Below are positions 11,263 to 22,400 of a DNA stretch of 64,000 nucleotides, in pieces (within the stretch, counting starts at the first letter, position 1; each line of letters begins with the position of its first letter). Under the pieces are notes generated by a model. The model did not search any database. It was not told the origin of the DNA and saw only the letters and a list, made by a program, of their open reading frames with translations. Source of the DNA: Symsagittifera roscoffensis (taxonomy: Eukaryota; Xenacoelomorpha; Acoela; Convolutidae); the NCBI RefSeq assembly GCF_963678635.1, contig NC_087066.1:25685736-25749735 (forward strand), read 5' to 3'. Both the position numbers and the translations under genes were made by a program.

Positions 11263-13603
11263 CGTCTCAGACAAGTACAAGGAGTCTTATTTTTTTCATG
11301 TTTTTTGAAGAATATATCAAATTCAATGCCATCGGTAACATGTCTTTCCGAGTGATAGCAATTGCTAGAAAAAGAACTTTGAATAATCAAAATTGAGTAT
11401 TCAAAAACCTCAAAGATTTTGCCAAACCCGGGCTAAAGTTGAGTTTCTATGAGACAAATATCTCAATCGAATTTTGTTATATCAAGATTGTCGCCCAAAA
11501 ACTCTGTAATTTTAAGCTGCCAAACCAAAAGTAGGTATTTCCATAAATTTTGAATCGGAACATAGGTCAGCGACAGTTTCATCTTTTAAAAAAATATCCG
11601 CAAATGACCCTACTAAACAAAAACTATCCGATACAGAGACGGCCGCAGAAAAATTGAGCGCGACCAATGAAAAATTTACTACGACTGGTGTAATTCTCTG
11701 GGTTGATATATTTTGTAATTGCTACAAAATTTAAATATTATAATTATTCATGCATTTTAAAGCATACTAACCATTAAAAGGTTTTTGCTATACCATTAGG
11801 CATCACTTGGCTTATAATAAAAAAATTTGCTAAACTTCTCATAAAACAAAATATTTTTCCCCTTCTTTCTGAAAACTCAGGCTTTATCATAACAATATCA
11901 AGTACTTAAAAACAACTATGCTTACTTTCGAACTCCTGTTTAAGACGATGACTGCAAAATCCGTGGTTTAAGCTACTTGTTTCGCAATTATATGCCCAGT
12001 TTATTGCGAGTTTTTTTCAGACTACGCCGCGGTTCATCATGTTTCAGCTGTATCGCAACCTTTTTTCCGACAACACCGCGACTCTTTTTTAGACTATAAA
12101 ACCAATATACTTTCAAACTACAACCTCTGGGCCACTGGGAATCAATAATAACTTCTTTGTTTTTTTTTGCTGGACGTGTTAAGTATTGGGTAAAGTGTAA
12201 AGTATTTTTTTTAATATATATTTTTTTGGTTTATGGCACAAATTTTTCCGCCCGTAAGAATTTTTTATGATTTTAGATGAGTCTAATGGATGAAATTTTC
12301 CTTTAATTTGACTCTTCTATCATTTGAACAGCCATCACTGTCGATTTATCATTCAAACAGTAAACATCTTACTGGAGCATCTCAACAATCAAAATGTAGA
12401 GCTTATACAAACTTACAACTGGGATTTGGGATATTTATATAGGCAAAATTAGCGATCTTTGAGCCCCAAATTAGCCAAACTTTATGAAAAACACTCACAT
12501 ATAAAATATCTTTTTTAAAGTGAGCTGAAAGCAAGAATACTTTTCGGCTGATGTAAAAAAAATCCGCCGGACAAAGCTAGTAAAAAGGTCGAAATTTGTT
12601 TGGAGAAAAAACTACCCCAAGAAATTTTCTGTCATTTTCCTTGATAAAAGTCGGAACAATAATTGCTGCTCGGGTAGTATCATTGAAAACTGCGTGAAGA
12701 ACGGTTTTTCGCAAGAGATATTTAAGGTAGTGGACTATTGGACTGACTAGGTTTTTCCATTTGACGCCTGTAAAGATGCGTGGTTGCCTGCATACATCCC
12801 TTTGCAAAAGTAAACCGGGCAAGCTAATAACCAATTTTTTAGTCTGGGTGAACTGCAAAAAAAAATTAACTATGTATAACATGTAGATATATAAAACACA
12901 GAATAAAAAACCAGACTCTTATGGGCATGCAGTATGAACCTATTGGTTGTCAACGAAATCAAACACGATTTTGTATTTTTGTTCTTAACTTCAGCGAAAG
13001 GGATGGAATACATATGCTTGCCTGGTTTTCAGCTACGATACTTTCGATTTTTTACTTAAACCAATTTTAGAGTTTTGGTGCGATCTGACAAATATCATTG
13101 CGTTGAGCTCAAAAAAAATCATTCAAAACAATTGTTTGTGAAATATAGAGGTTGAGAAAATGGATAATTAGTTTGAGAGAAATTTCGCTTAAGTTTTTTT
13201 TGACGCGTACAAAGTTCAGTCAGAAATCAATTCAATTTGATTTGAGATTAGCTAACTGGTCCAATCATACACCACTTTACACTTTACAGGGGGGTTGTGG
13301 AAACATTTTAAAAGAAAAAAGTCTCTTTTTGATTATTTGAAAAAAAAATAAAAAATTGAATGTACAAAAAGAAAAATTAGTACTTAGCCCTGATACGAGC
13401 ATTAATAGTATTTCATCTTAGATTGTTGCTTATTACACGACCAACAAGCGACTAAACTATCATAAAAGAAAAGTGCAGTGACCAAAACTCAGCTTAAAAT
13501 TCCGTATATCTTTTAAGCATTGGTCAGTAGATTTTTTTGATAATATTTGAAAAAAAAATTTCAAAAAAAAAATCAAAATTTACAATTTATTTCTATTTTT
13601 GTT
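11263..13603. other. AT-rich stretch, one minus-strand repeat copy, no gene seen
   Basis: A minus-strand fragment of the interspersed family occupies about 12420-12660 and ends at GTCGGAACAAT. The 101-residue minus-strand frame at 12577-12882 overlaps it and is not credible as a gene. The rest shows no domain, splice-site pair or repeat that I can support. Confidence 0.4.
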
Positions 13604-13890
13604 GTTGGAGGAGCGACGGTGAAATGGTTACGTCACCGCCTCTCAATGGAAAGGTCGGATATTCGAGATCCCACATGATCTGTGCTCGTTGCTTGAGTGT
13701 GAGGCAACCTTACCCAGTCCGGAAAAAAATTGCATGTACTTAGATCTTAAGCAGGGGCACAACAGCGGTTCTCCGTGATGAGCTGCACAGCTCGTATGTT
13801 GGTCCTTTCCTTCGTGGATAAATGGTCTTAATTTTTTCCCCACTCCCGGCACAAATAAATACACTAACACACACGCAGAGTCAAGTGCAA
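13604..13890 (+). mobile_element. tRNA-derived SINE-like element
   Basis: The first ~75 nt read like a degenerate tRNA gene: an A-box-like GTGAAATGGTTA, a CCGCCTCTCA anticodon-arm-like segment, AAGGTCGG, and a B-box-like ATTCGAGATCC at about 13663-13673. A body of ~200 nt follows, ending in an A-rich ACAAATAAATACACTAACACAC tail-like segment. This order (tRNA head, body, short A-rich 3' end) is that of a SINE. No clear flanking direct repeat was found, so the borders are approximate. Confidence 0.5.
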
Positions 13891-14045
13891 AGTGAAAAAC
13901 TTCAAATCTGTAAGGAGTTATTTGAAGAAAATAATGGGAGAAATGATTTCATTCACCGCTAACAATATGAGAATGAAGTACAACAGTTCAAAGCACCAAA
14001 AAAATTTTAAAACAAAAAAAACCATGTAAAATACTAATTAAAAAG

Positions 14046-14066
14046 CCCTAACCCTAACCCTAACCC
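14046..14066. repeat. Interstitial telomere-like repeat
   Basis: Three CCCTAA units followed by CCCCCC. It matches the TTAGGG-type telomere repeat common in animals other than most insects and nematodes. At three units it is too short to be a true telomere. Confidence 0.6.
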
Positions 14067-14120
14067 CCCGCCCGCACATCAACAAACCTACGCACCTGAA
14101 CTTGTCGGTTTTATTGCCAT

Positions 14121-14246
14121 GTCCACAAAAGTGAGAAAAAAATTGATTATAATGGATTTAAAATGGATTTTGCTGCCTCGAAAAATATTAATATTAGTAA
14201 GTCTAGTTTTAATTGATTATAATCAACTTTTTTCACTTTTGTGGAC
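14121..14246. mobile_element. Hairpin MITE-like element (~126 bp)
   Basis: Long terminal inverted repeats: GTCCACAAAAGTGAG... on the left, and on the right a segment whose reverse complement reads GTCCACAAAAGTGAAAAAAG. They match over ~33 nt with a few differences around a ~60-nt AT-rich centre. No flanking duplication is evident. Mariner-like or foldback origin are both possible. Confidence 0.5.
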
Positions 14247-14859
14247 ACTGACTTTGAAAATCAATTGTAATCAATTTTTATTCATAAAGCTCCAATGCGG
14301 GTATCGCTGTAGTGAAATTATATAGCTAGTGTTGACATGAGAAAGGTAATTTGGGACAAATAGGGCTGAATTAAGGGCGATTTACCGTTACCAGTTGGAC
14401 TCATTTTACAACTTAGATCTTCTCACATCTCAACATTTTGTTTGATAACTGCTACAAAGGAACCGGCGCCCTTGGAACAAATTTTAAAGAAAAAATCTTT
14501 GGTCAAGGTTGGAGTCAAATTCCTTTATTTGTTGTCAAAAGGGATTTCTGCAGGTCGCCAGGAAAAAAATGTTTCCTTTAAACCTTACAAAACTGCGTAA
14601 AAACGTCCTTTCAGCCTGTTTTTTTTTCTAGTGATTTGGGAGACCTCTAGGATTCTCGACAAATTTCAAAACAAAATTTGAAGATACAACAGTTTTAATT
14701 TAATTGTATAAAACTTTTCGTTTTAGAAAACACAATTTGTAGCAGTATGGTTATTCTGAGACTTGATTTGTGGTCAAATTTTTGATAAGTGTAGTCATGA
14801 TTTAGTAAACATGCCTGGAACTTAGTTTGGGCAACTGCTTTCATTGCAACATCCACCAT

Positions 14860-15246
14860 ATGGCTCGTTTTGATATTCCTTGTTTTTTTTCAGGCACCAC
14901 ACACAGATGCATCTATGCGCTGTTAGTTCTCCTTGTTACACCCACAGCCGTGGTGGCTAGAAGTTCCGCAGCCTCTGGCCGGTCCGGCTGGTCCAACAAA
15001 TTTAACAACAATAACAACAACAACTACGACCGGACCCTGCTCGCACCCAGACATATCACACCCTGGGACCCGGAAAATAAACTACCCCAGACGTCGTCGT
15101 TAAGGGAGCGCGAGGGGTTTGAGTTGCCTCGATTTCTCGTAGTTCCAGCAGGGCTTCAACTGGGGGACAATTTTGGTGCCTGGATGGACCCTCTGGAAGG
15201 ATCACGTGACGATGACTACACATCACTTTTTCCACGGACACCCTTG
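14860..15246 (+). CDS. Putative exon of a host secreted-protein gene
   Basis: An open frame with clearly higher GC and richer codon choice than its surroundings. A polypyrimidine tract plus CAG (14883-14893) makes a strong splice acceptor at 14894, and TTG|GTAAAC at 15246/15247 makes a donor, so 14894-15246 is probably an internal or second exon (353 nt). Without splicing, an ATG at 14860 would start the same frame. Early in the exon a hydrophobic run (YALLVLLVTPTAVV) followed by ARSS looks like a signal peptide with cleavage site. Then come a poly-Asn run (NNNNNNN), several Pro/Trp/Asp-rich segments and an acidic GSRDDDY. I do not recognise the family, and no partner exon could be identified in the repeats around it. 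Confidence 0.45.
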
Positions 15247-15360
15247 GTAAACTTCAGTTCATTTTTTATCAATTTTTGAAATTGTTTGTTAGTGTAGAAG
15301 AATTCTTTATTTTCAAATAGGAATTAGGGCATGATACTTATTTTCCATTTACATCAAGGA

Positions 15361-15420
15361 AGGGGCGAATCTAGAATCTAGGATTTTCTCGGGAGGGGCG
15401 GATTTTCAAAAAAAATCGAA
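15361..15420 (+). repeat. Short copy of a GGGGCGGATCTAG-type dispersed repeat
   Basis: GGGGCGAATCTAG...GATTTTCTCGGGAGGGGCGG. The same core is seen at about 4561 (plus) and inverted at about 10870-10895, so this is a third small dispersed family distinct from the Helentron-like one. Confidence 0.4.
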
Positions 15421-15540
15421 AAGGCAAAATTTTGAATAAACAGGCCAAAAAAGCGTTTTAGGCACTTTTCGGAAAATGTTGACTAAATAATCGCGTTTTT
15501 TCGGCGTGCGCTTCCCGCTTAAATTTAGTACATTTTGTCG

Positions 15541-15605
15541 CCGATTTAGGGTCCGACTGTTAGCTTACCAGTCCGGCGTAGGTTCGAGTCCCCAACCTGC
15601 ACATG
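15541..15605 (+). repeat. Degenerate tRNA-like segment with B-box
   Basis: GTAGGTTCGAGTCC matches a pol III B-box well, and GTTAGCTTACCAG upstream recalls an anticodon-side tRNA segment. The A-box to B-box distance is too short and the T-stem does not pair, so this is not a functional tRNA gene. It is more likely a remnant of a tRNA-derived element. Confidence 0.3.
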
Positions 15606-16045
15606 TTTTAACATACTAAAAAAGATGTTATCATCCTATTTGAAAACATTAACCGTTTTTTCGCTCTAATTCGGTTCAGCCTTGATGGAGGCTGGCCGTC
15701 AAAAAAAAACAATTTATCTCAACGACATTACTGGTTCTTGTGGCGGTACTACTATGATAGAGTGGTCCCTTGAAAATGACCAAGTCCTCTGAGAATAAGA
15801 TACCTAGAGCTCTCAAATGTTTAATAATTACAATTTCGCCATTTACAAAGATGTCGCAAATTATTTTCAAACAAATTTAATGTTTTGTTGCTTTTTAAAA
15901 CCTCCCACCTGGCCATTTAAAGGTTAAAAAATCAAAAAAATATTGCCAAAGTTGAATTTTGATGACAAATAAGTTGTCCCAAGTTTGGTTGTTAAACAGT
16001 ATATAAAATGAAGCTAGCAATTTCCTTGAGATAAAGAACGTAGTA

Positions 16046-16571
16046 ATTGTTCCGACTTTCGATACGAAAGTAACGGAATATTTGTGCTGGGGGTGGGTTT
16101 TTTTTCTTCAGAAAAATTTCGACTTTTTAACTAGCCATTTTTGACGGATTTTTTTAAATATCATTCGAAAGCTATTGTTGTCCTAAGCTTACATTTGAAA
16201 ATATATTTCACCTGTGACCATTTGTCGTAAAATTATGGGGGTTTAAAGATTGCCATTTTGGCCAATTTGGGACAATTAACGCGCGATATATTTCGCTCTA
16301 TTATCGCATAAGCGGAGATTTAATCCGTCTTAGAAATCGTTCCAAATTGGTTCGAGAAAGCTTATATGCCATAATTGATATAATAATAGGAGCGAAATTT
16401 AACTTTTTGCACTTTATATGGCGTGTGGAAGGATGATTTAAAAAAAAATGTCAAATTTTAGAGAAAAAAAAATTCATATAATTTTTTTATATATTTTTTT
16501 GTTATTACTGCTCATGAAACCTCAAAAGGCAGTCGGAACATTCATAGCTTCGCCCTGATACGAGCAGTCTT
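16046..16571 (+). mobile_element. Full-length Helentron-like copy A
   Basis: Complete from ATTGTTCCGACTTTCG to CGAGCAGTCTT (526 nt). The 5' hairpin ACTTTCGATACGAAAGT is intact. The 3' hairpin has lost pairs (ATAGCTTCGCCCTGA). It lies about 210 bp from the next copy in the same orientation. Confidence 0.7.
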
Positions 16572-16779
16572 AAACAATTTTAAATCTGAGTGGTTTCTGA
16601 CTCAGCATACTTCGCGAGATTTTTGAAATGAATAATTTATACACAAATTAGGTTTCAAAGTTATAACAAGCGAAATTCATGCGGGACTTGTCTATCATAG
16701 CTGCTTTTTGGAGGCACCACTTTATCATAGTAGTACCCTTCTGGCTATATTGCGCCGAGTTATTTCAAAGTCGGAGGTT

Positions 16780-17316
16780 ATTGTTCCGACTTTCGATACG
16801 AAAGTGACGGAATATTTGTGCTCGGGGTGGGGTTTTTTTTTCTTCAGACAAATTTCGACTTTTTAACTAGCAATTTTTGACGGATTTTTTTCTACATCAA
16901 TCGAAAGGTATTGTTGTCCTGAGCTCAAACTTGAAAAGATATTTTACCTGTGATCAATTTTCGTAAAGTAACGGGGGTTTAAAGATAGCCATTTTGGCCA
17001 ATTTGGGACATTTAACGCGCGATATATTTCGCGCTATTAACGCGTAAGCGGAGAGTTAATCCGCCTTAAAAATTGTTCCAAATTGGTTAAAAGAAGTTTA
17101 TAGGCAAGTTATAATTGGTTTGTTACAAGGAGCGAAATCTATCCTTTTGTACTTTGTATGGCGTGTGGGGGGATGATTTTCATTAAAAAATTCAAGTTTT
17201 AGAAAAAAATTTTTTATTTGGTTTTATTTCATTGAATTTTTAAACGTTATTACTGCTCCATAAACCTTAAAAGGCAGTCGGAAGATTCAGGGTTTCGCCC
17301 TGATACGAGCAGTCTT
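16780..17316 (+). mobile_element. Full-length Helentron-like copy B (best example of the family)
   Basis: The 537-nt element has no coding capacity. Seen directly: the 5' end ATTGTTCCGACTTTCG; an immediate perfect hairpin ACTTTCGATACGAAAGT; a palindrome-rich centre with AACGCGCGATATATTTCGCGC; then near the 3' end the reverse complement of the 5' terminus (GCAGTCGGAAGATT here, GTCGGAACATT in other copies); a hairpin TCAGGGTTTCGCCCTGA; and a 13-nt tail TACGAGCAGTCTT. A terminal 5' repeat whose partner sits internally just before a 3' terminal hairpin is the layout described for Helentrons/Helitron2 and their non-autonomous derivatives. No Rep/helicase protein is in the window, so the assignment is structural only. 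Confidence 0.7.
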
Positions 17317-19104
17317 GTTGGTAAATTTATGAACATAATTCATTTGAGTTTTTGGGATTACTTACCGATTATCGACATACAAATAAAACTTTATTGTTGT
17401 CAACCAATGTTTTCCTAGTTATAGAGAATGAGCGCACACAAAAATGGGTTTCTCAAAACAGTACAAGGGGGACCCTTTGGGTCGACAGTGGGTCGAATTC
17501 CTGAGAACAAGGCGTCGGCTTTTAATTTTAGGGATCCAACTATCATACTTGCACCAAATTCAGTATAGTTTTATTTCCGAAATACTTTTTAAACATTTGT
17601 TGGCCCCGAGTTCTTAATCTCTGTTTTTGTTCGATAGTTAAATATTCAACTGCAGAGGTTCTCTGTCAGATGTTAAAGTTTTTGATTTATCCATTTCTTT
17701 TTTTTAGGACATTATGTTCGTTTCAAAATGTCTGATTTTTCGATAACGAGCTGAGAGTCTTCGTTTTTTATTGATATAGCTGTTCTACTGTTTTAACCTG
17801 TTACAAATTATAGCACAAAATATACTGAGTAAGATACCAAGGCATTAAATTAGTGTGTATTATTGATCCAGCATCAGTATTTTTGAATTTAAAAAAGTAG
17901 ATGAAAAGCTTAATAAGAGTTGACAGCTTGTCTTAAATTTATTGCGTCTATTTGTTGGCTTTTGTTATACCTATTTGTTGGCTTTTGTTATACCTATTTG
18001 TTGGCTTTTGTTGTACCTTCACCTCAGAAAAAAGAATCATATAGCCGAACTTCGCATAGCATTTATCTAAGAGAGTTTTATCTATTGGGCGGAAGCGTAG
18101 TGTGGGCCTATGAAAGATGATTAGCGTACATAGCTTCAACAGGAAACTACCAAAAGTCTGCAAAAGTAATGATTTTACATTATTTTCAATGGCATATTTT
18201 CAGCTGAAGGCGATGCCATTTATCGTTTCGATCTGTTGTTGAGCTGGGTTGCTAAAAACTGTAATTTGTCCCGCAAATACTTCCTCTTATCAATCAAACA
18301 TTCAACAATGGGAATTTTAAAAAGTTCCTTCTACATTTTAAAATACTATTTGAATGAACTTGAAGCACTGATCGGACAATTACTCAATTGTGAGCTTAGA
18401 AAAAAGTTTTTTTTTTGCCAAATTCAATCAGATTGAATAATTTCTTGAATAAAAGTTCAAGTTTTTTGAACTTTACATTGTCTCGTGAGCGATGAGTGAT
18501 TTTCAATGTAATCCCTCCTGTATTTTTTCAAACACGACAAAGCCTATTTCAAAAAAGCCCGGTTTCAGATGTTCGACCCATATGTTCACAGAAATAGTGG
18601 AATAATGTCTGGTTTTTGACCCAACCTGACACGACTGAACGAAGGTTTCGGTCGAACCAACGTCCAATCATGGATCGAATCATTATTCGAGCAGACTCGA
18701 ATCAAGGATCGCAAGCTTTACCCTGTAAAACATAATCCATATTATCCATTTGGATTTCGACATTATGTGACAGTCGAACAAAGTTAAGCAAAAATCAATT
18801 ATTGTTCGGTAAAGTTGAAAAAAGTCAAAAGATGTCTGTTTAAGTTGAATAAGTTCGAACACAGGCAAAAAGTGTCCGGAAAATTCGAATGTGGACATTT
18901 TTCGACAAACAATGTCGAATATGGAAATCGTTCCCATCATAAAGTTGAAAATTGTCATTTCTAGACCGTTTCTCTTGAGTCATGAGTTGAGCCCGAAAGT
19001 TTCCAAAAGAATGACAATCATCGATATTAAGAAAAATGTTGGAGGAAAAATCATTTCACAGTCAGTTATAAAAGAGTGTGAGATAACTTTCAAAAAAACT
19101 ACTG
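17317..19104. other. AT-rich intergenic sequence
   Basis: No supported gene. It holds the 23-bp tandem repeat at 17948-18016. A region at about 18730-18960 is rich in irregularly repeated GTTGAA, GTCGAA and TGTC words, without a fixed period. Confidence 0.4.
17948..18016 (+). repeat. 23-bp tandem repeat, three units
   Basis: Three head-to-tail copies of CTATTTGTTGGCTTTTGTTA followed by TAC. The third copy has a single change (GTAC for ATAC at its end). Confidence 0.85.
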
Positions 19105-19596
19105 GTTGTTCCAATTTTCGAAAAAAAGCGAATTATTTATGCTTAGGTGGTTTTCTTAAGTCAAATTTCGACTTCATAATTCAGAATTTTTGACGGGATT
19201 TTTCCATACCAACTGAGAGATGTTGTTTTTATGAGCTCAAGTTCAAAAATATATTTCATTTTTGATCATTTTTCGTAAAGATATGGGGGTTTGAAAATTG
19301 CTCAATTGCCCAAATTGGGATAATTAACGCACGATACATTGCGTTCTTAAAACACGCGTAAGCGGCTGATCAATGCGTTCAAAATGAATTGAAGGAAATT
19401 TTTTGGTCGTATTTTCAGGATACAAGGTGCTAAATACATCTTTTTGTAGTTAACATTAACGTGTAAAGATAAATTTAAAAAGAAATGAAAAAACAATTTT
19501 CGATTAATTTGTCAGTTTTTAACCAAAATTTTTTTAAATTCGTCGTAAAGTGCAGTCAGAATATTCGGGGCGTCGACTTGATATATAAGCAGTCTT
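19105..19596 (+). mobile_element. Diverged Helentron-like copy
   Basis: It starts GGTTGTTCCAATTTTCG and ends ATATATAAGCAGTCTT. Internal order is conserved (TTTTTGACGGGATTTTT, AATTAACGCACGATACATTGCG, GTAAGCGG) but many positions differ from copies at 16-17 kb. Confidence 0.6.
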
Positions 19597-19686
19597 ATTA
19601 ACTTTCAAAAATTGCTATATTTTTTATCCAGCTGTCTATTGATATGATGAAAAGTGATGAACGTAAACTATTCAAAAGCAATTTCA

Positions 19687-20177
19687 TGTTCCGAATTTCG
19701 AAGAAAAACGAAATATTTTATTATTTATTCTTGGTATGCATTTTCACGGAATCAATTTTCGGCAATTAAATAATGGTTTTTAACAAAAAAATTTTATGCC
19801 CCATTGAAAATATCGACTCCTTAAAATCTAATTTAAAAAAGTTTATCTCTAATCATTTTTTGCAAAGTTTTTTGAGTTTGAAAATGTCATTTGGCCCTAC
19901 TCTGGACTAATTTATTAGCGCTCCGAAGATTCCATCTATAATCCTGAAAACGTAACTCGAATTATTCATGCATGGCGAGTTATCATGGACACTAAAATCG
20001 TTCCAAAATGAATTGAGGCGAGCTAATTGGTCGTATTAATTTCGGACGACTCAATTGTGTCACTTCATCTTTGATATTGTCAAAAATTTATTCTTTTTCA
20101 AAATTTTCTTTTTACTATTCGGCATTAATTAAGGGGCTGCGGAAGGTTTAGCGCTTTGTTGATATACGAGCAGTCTT
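19687..20177 (+). mobile_element. Diverged Helentron-like copy, second subfamily
   Basis: It begins TGTTCCGAATTTCG and ends GATATACGAGCAGTCTT. The central part resembles the fragment at 286-620 more than the main type, which suggests at least two subfamilies. Confidence 0.55.
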
Positions 20178-21268
20178 GTTTAAATTAAGTTTGCTACGCG
20201 CTGCGTTTGAAATGATCTTTTTTAATTGGCTCGAAATCAGAACTCGAAATCAGAACCAAGTTAACATCCTCCACCTCAACGATTTGGGGAATGTTACGTG
20301 ATCCCTTTTCTTGTTGTCGGAATCAAATCAAACCGATATAAAGCCGCTTAGAGGAATTTAAAATTGTTTAAAATTATCCTTATTTTAAAGCAAACAAATG
20401 AAATTGGAATTTGGAAAATGAACTTTTTGCCCAAATGGAAATTTAAAATACTCCAGATCGACTCCGCGTGCTGCTAAGGCATTGCCGATTGGTTGCAGTG
20501 TCTTGTTAATTGGATACGATAAACATTGTCTGTTGTGTTTAGAGCCGAAAATATTTTGCGCCAGGCGGATCTTCTTTTGCTTCAAATCCAGAGTTGGAAG
20601 CAAAAACAGAATCGAAGCGCTTCAAAGACAACTGGCAACACCATCTGAATCTGGGATAAAGAGAGCAAAAATTAGCCAATTCAACGCAAAATGAGTCGGG
20701 AGAGGAACTTATAACATCACTTATCTCATTCTATCGATTCAGTCCCATTTCAAATTTATTTCACAACATAATTCAGTTTTCTCTCGAATATCTTTTTTTC
20801 TATTTTCGCAGAAAATTGTCGCAGAAACAAAATGCCTGACTTGACTGTAGAAAGTTTATCAAAATTTTAGATTTAAATTTTAAGCAGAAGTTTTAGAATT
20901 CCAATTTCCTTCGCGGCACTAAATTTGCTTGTTTACATTAAGCTTATCGGAAAATCATTTTTTAGCTATCTTTTTTTGAAATATTCTAGTAAAAAAATTA
21001 CGTGAAAACTTAAAAAAAAAGATTTTTTGAAATTGGCGAGAAGCACGTAACTATATCAAATATTTTTAAAGCGTTCTTCAATTGGTGAATGGTGAAGCAA
21101 TTGAATTTTTCAATTTTTTTGAAATCCAAGAGCATGAGAGTGTGAATCTTAATTTGACGATAGTTGCCAAATATGTGCCTCAGTTATTGATCTGCTACCT
21201 CCTTATTTCATCTGATTGTGTAAAATTATTGACATGAAGTTATTACAATTTTTTTGATGCGCTTGACA
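20178..21268. other. AT-rich stretch before the BEL pair
   Basis: Apart from the coding-like segment at 20385-20603, nothing is supported. The BEL minus-strand LTR begins at 21269. Confidence 0.4.
20385..20603 (-). pseudogene. Coding-like segment of unknown origin
   Basis: A 72-residue minus-strand frame with higher GC and a more protein-like composition than nearby frames (segments NKTLQPIGNALAARGVDLEY and KKIRLAQNIFGSK). The codon bias differs from surrounding repeats. No start context, splice sites or known domain can be assigned. It could be a fragment of a host exon or of an unrecognised element. Confidence 0.2.
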
Positions 21269-21498
21269 TGTAGTTGACTTGTCACTTTAGGTCAAAACAT
21301 GGCTTCAAGAGTCAACTTTCTTAGTTCTGGTTTGTTTCGAGAGTGTTTATATCACAGAGATTACAAATATTTGATCACAGTGACTTTTGATTTATAAAGA
21401 TTGGGAAAATGTAGTTGCTTCGGCAACATACTCCCGGGGCCCCGAATTGTCTGGAACGGCGCAAAAGGCGTTGCAAAAAAAATCAAAACACCTTAACA
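21269..21498 (-). repeat. 3' LTR of the minus BEL copy
   Basis: On the minus strand it starts TGTTAAGGTGTTTTG and ends CAACTACA, giving TG...CA borders. It is ~230 nt and closely matches 32400-32623. Beyond CA the two copies share only TGT before diverging, which fixes the LTR end. Confidence 0.75.
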
Positions 21499-22400
21499 AG
21501 AGCGGTAACGTGGGTCCATTTAGTGTATGTTAATGGCATGCTGTCGTCTAATAATCCTGGTGGAAGGCTGCTGAAAGGTCGTTGAATGACAAAGTGATTT
21601 GGCGTCAGTGGCTCGTCATTTTCTGGGTAATCAGTTACAATTGTCAAGGGTCTCGAATTCAGTATCATTTCGGTTTCGGTTAAAATTGTCTGAAAAACAT
21701 CAAGTGTGAGTTTTCGCGATCCAAGAATGATGAGGATTGTTCTCTTGGCAATCTGAATCAAGCGTTCCCAAGCGCCACAGAAATTAGGGCCATATGGCGG
21801 GTTGAAGAACCACTGGATGTTTTGCCGTTGTAGCTTGAAAGAGCAGGCTCTATTGTCAACCATTTTTATGGCGTCTTTTAGTTCTTTAGAGGCTCCAACA
21901 AACGTTTTTTCGTTATCACTGGTGAGCGTTTTTGGAGTTCCCCGTCTAGCTGTAAACCGACCTATTGCGTTCATAAGTGAATCAGTGTTCAGATTTGGAC
22001 AGTTTTCGAAATGATTAGCTCTAGTTGCAAAACAAGTAAAAAATATACCGTAATGTGTCTTAATATCTGTTTTGTTTCAAATATAGAAGTGGCCAAAAAA
22101 GTCTACTCCAGCATTAGTGAACGGGAAAAGATGATTTTCGTCGGGATATCGCTTCAGTGCTAATGGTGCCATGATTGGCTGGAGGTTGTCTGCTTTGTAT
22201 CGTCGACACAAGAAACAATGATGAGCGATTGAACGAAGAGCTTGTCGTATCCCAATGATGTGGTAGAGCTGCTGCACGAAAGATTTGACGAACTCTTGGC
22301 CTTGATGCATGCAAATTTGGTGTGCATGCTCTACATAGAGTTTAACTGTTGGATGAGTTGCTAATAGAATCAGCGGGTGACGTGATTCAAGCTCCAATGT
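21499..22400 (-). pseudogene. BEL integrase (broken)
   Basis: The zinc-binding N-terminus has a histidine pair (HAHQICMH) and a CFLCRRY cysteine pair. The core follows, with the first catalytic Asp in AGVDFFG, the second in TSDNEKTF and the catalytic Glu in GAWERL. A frame break falls near 22020-22077 between the two halves. In TSDNEK a Glu replaces the Gly usual after Asn in this motif (the plus copy reads TSDNGK). The C-terminal ~80 residues are removed by the 246-nt deletion: the frame runs from KWTHV directly into LTR-proximal sequence. Confidence 0.75.

Noticed and set aside
10981-11355. 124-residue plus-strand frame
   Set aside because: It lies over a Helentron-like copy. The same region in other copies is not open, so it is chance.
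12577-12882. 101-residue minus-strand frame
   Set aside because: Overlaps a decayed interspersed repeat, with no start context, domain or splice signals.
15541-15605. Functional tRNA gene
   Set aside because: B-box is good but the A-box spacing is too short and the T-stem and acceptor do not pair. Kept only as a degenerate tRNA-like remnant.
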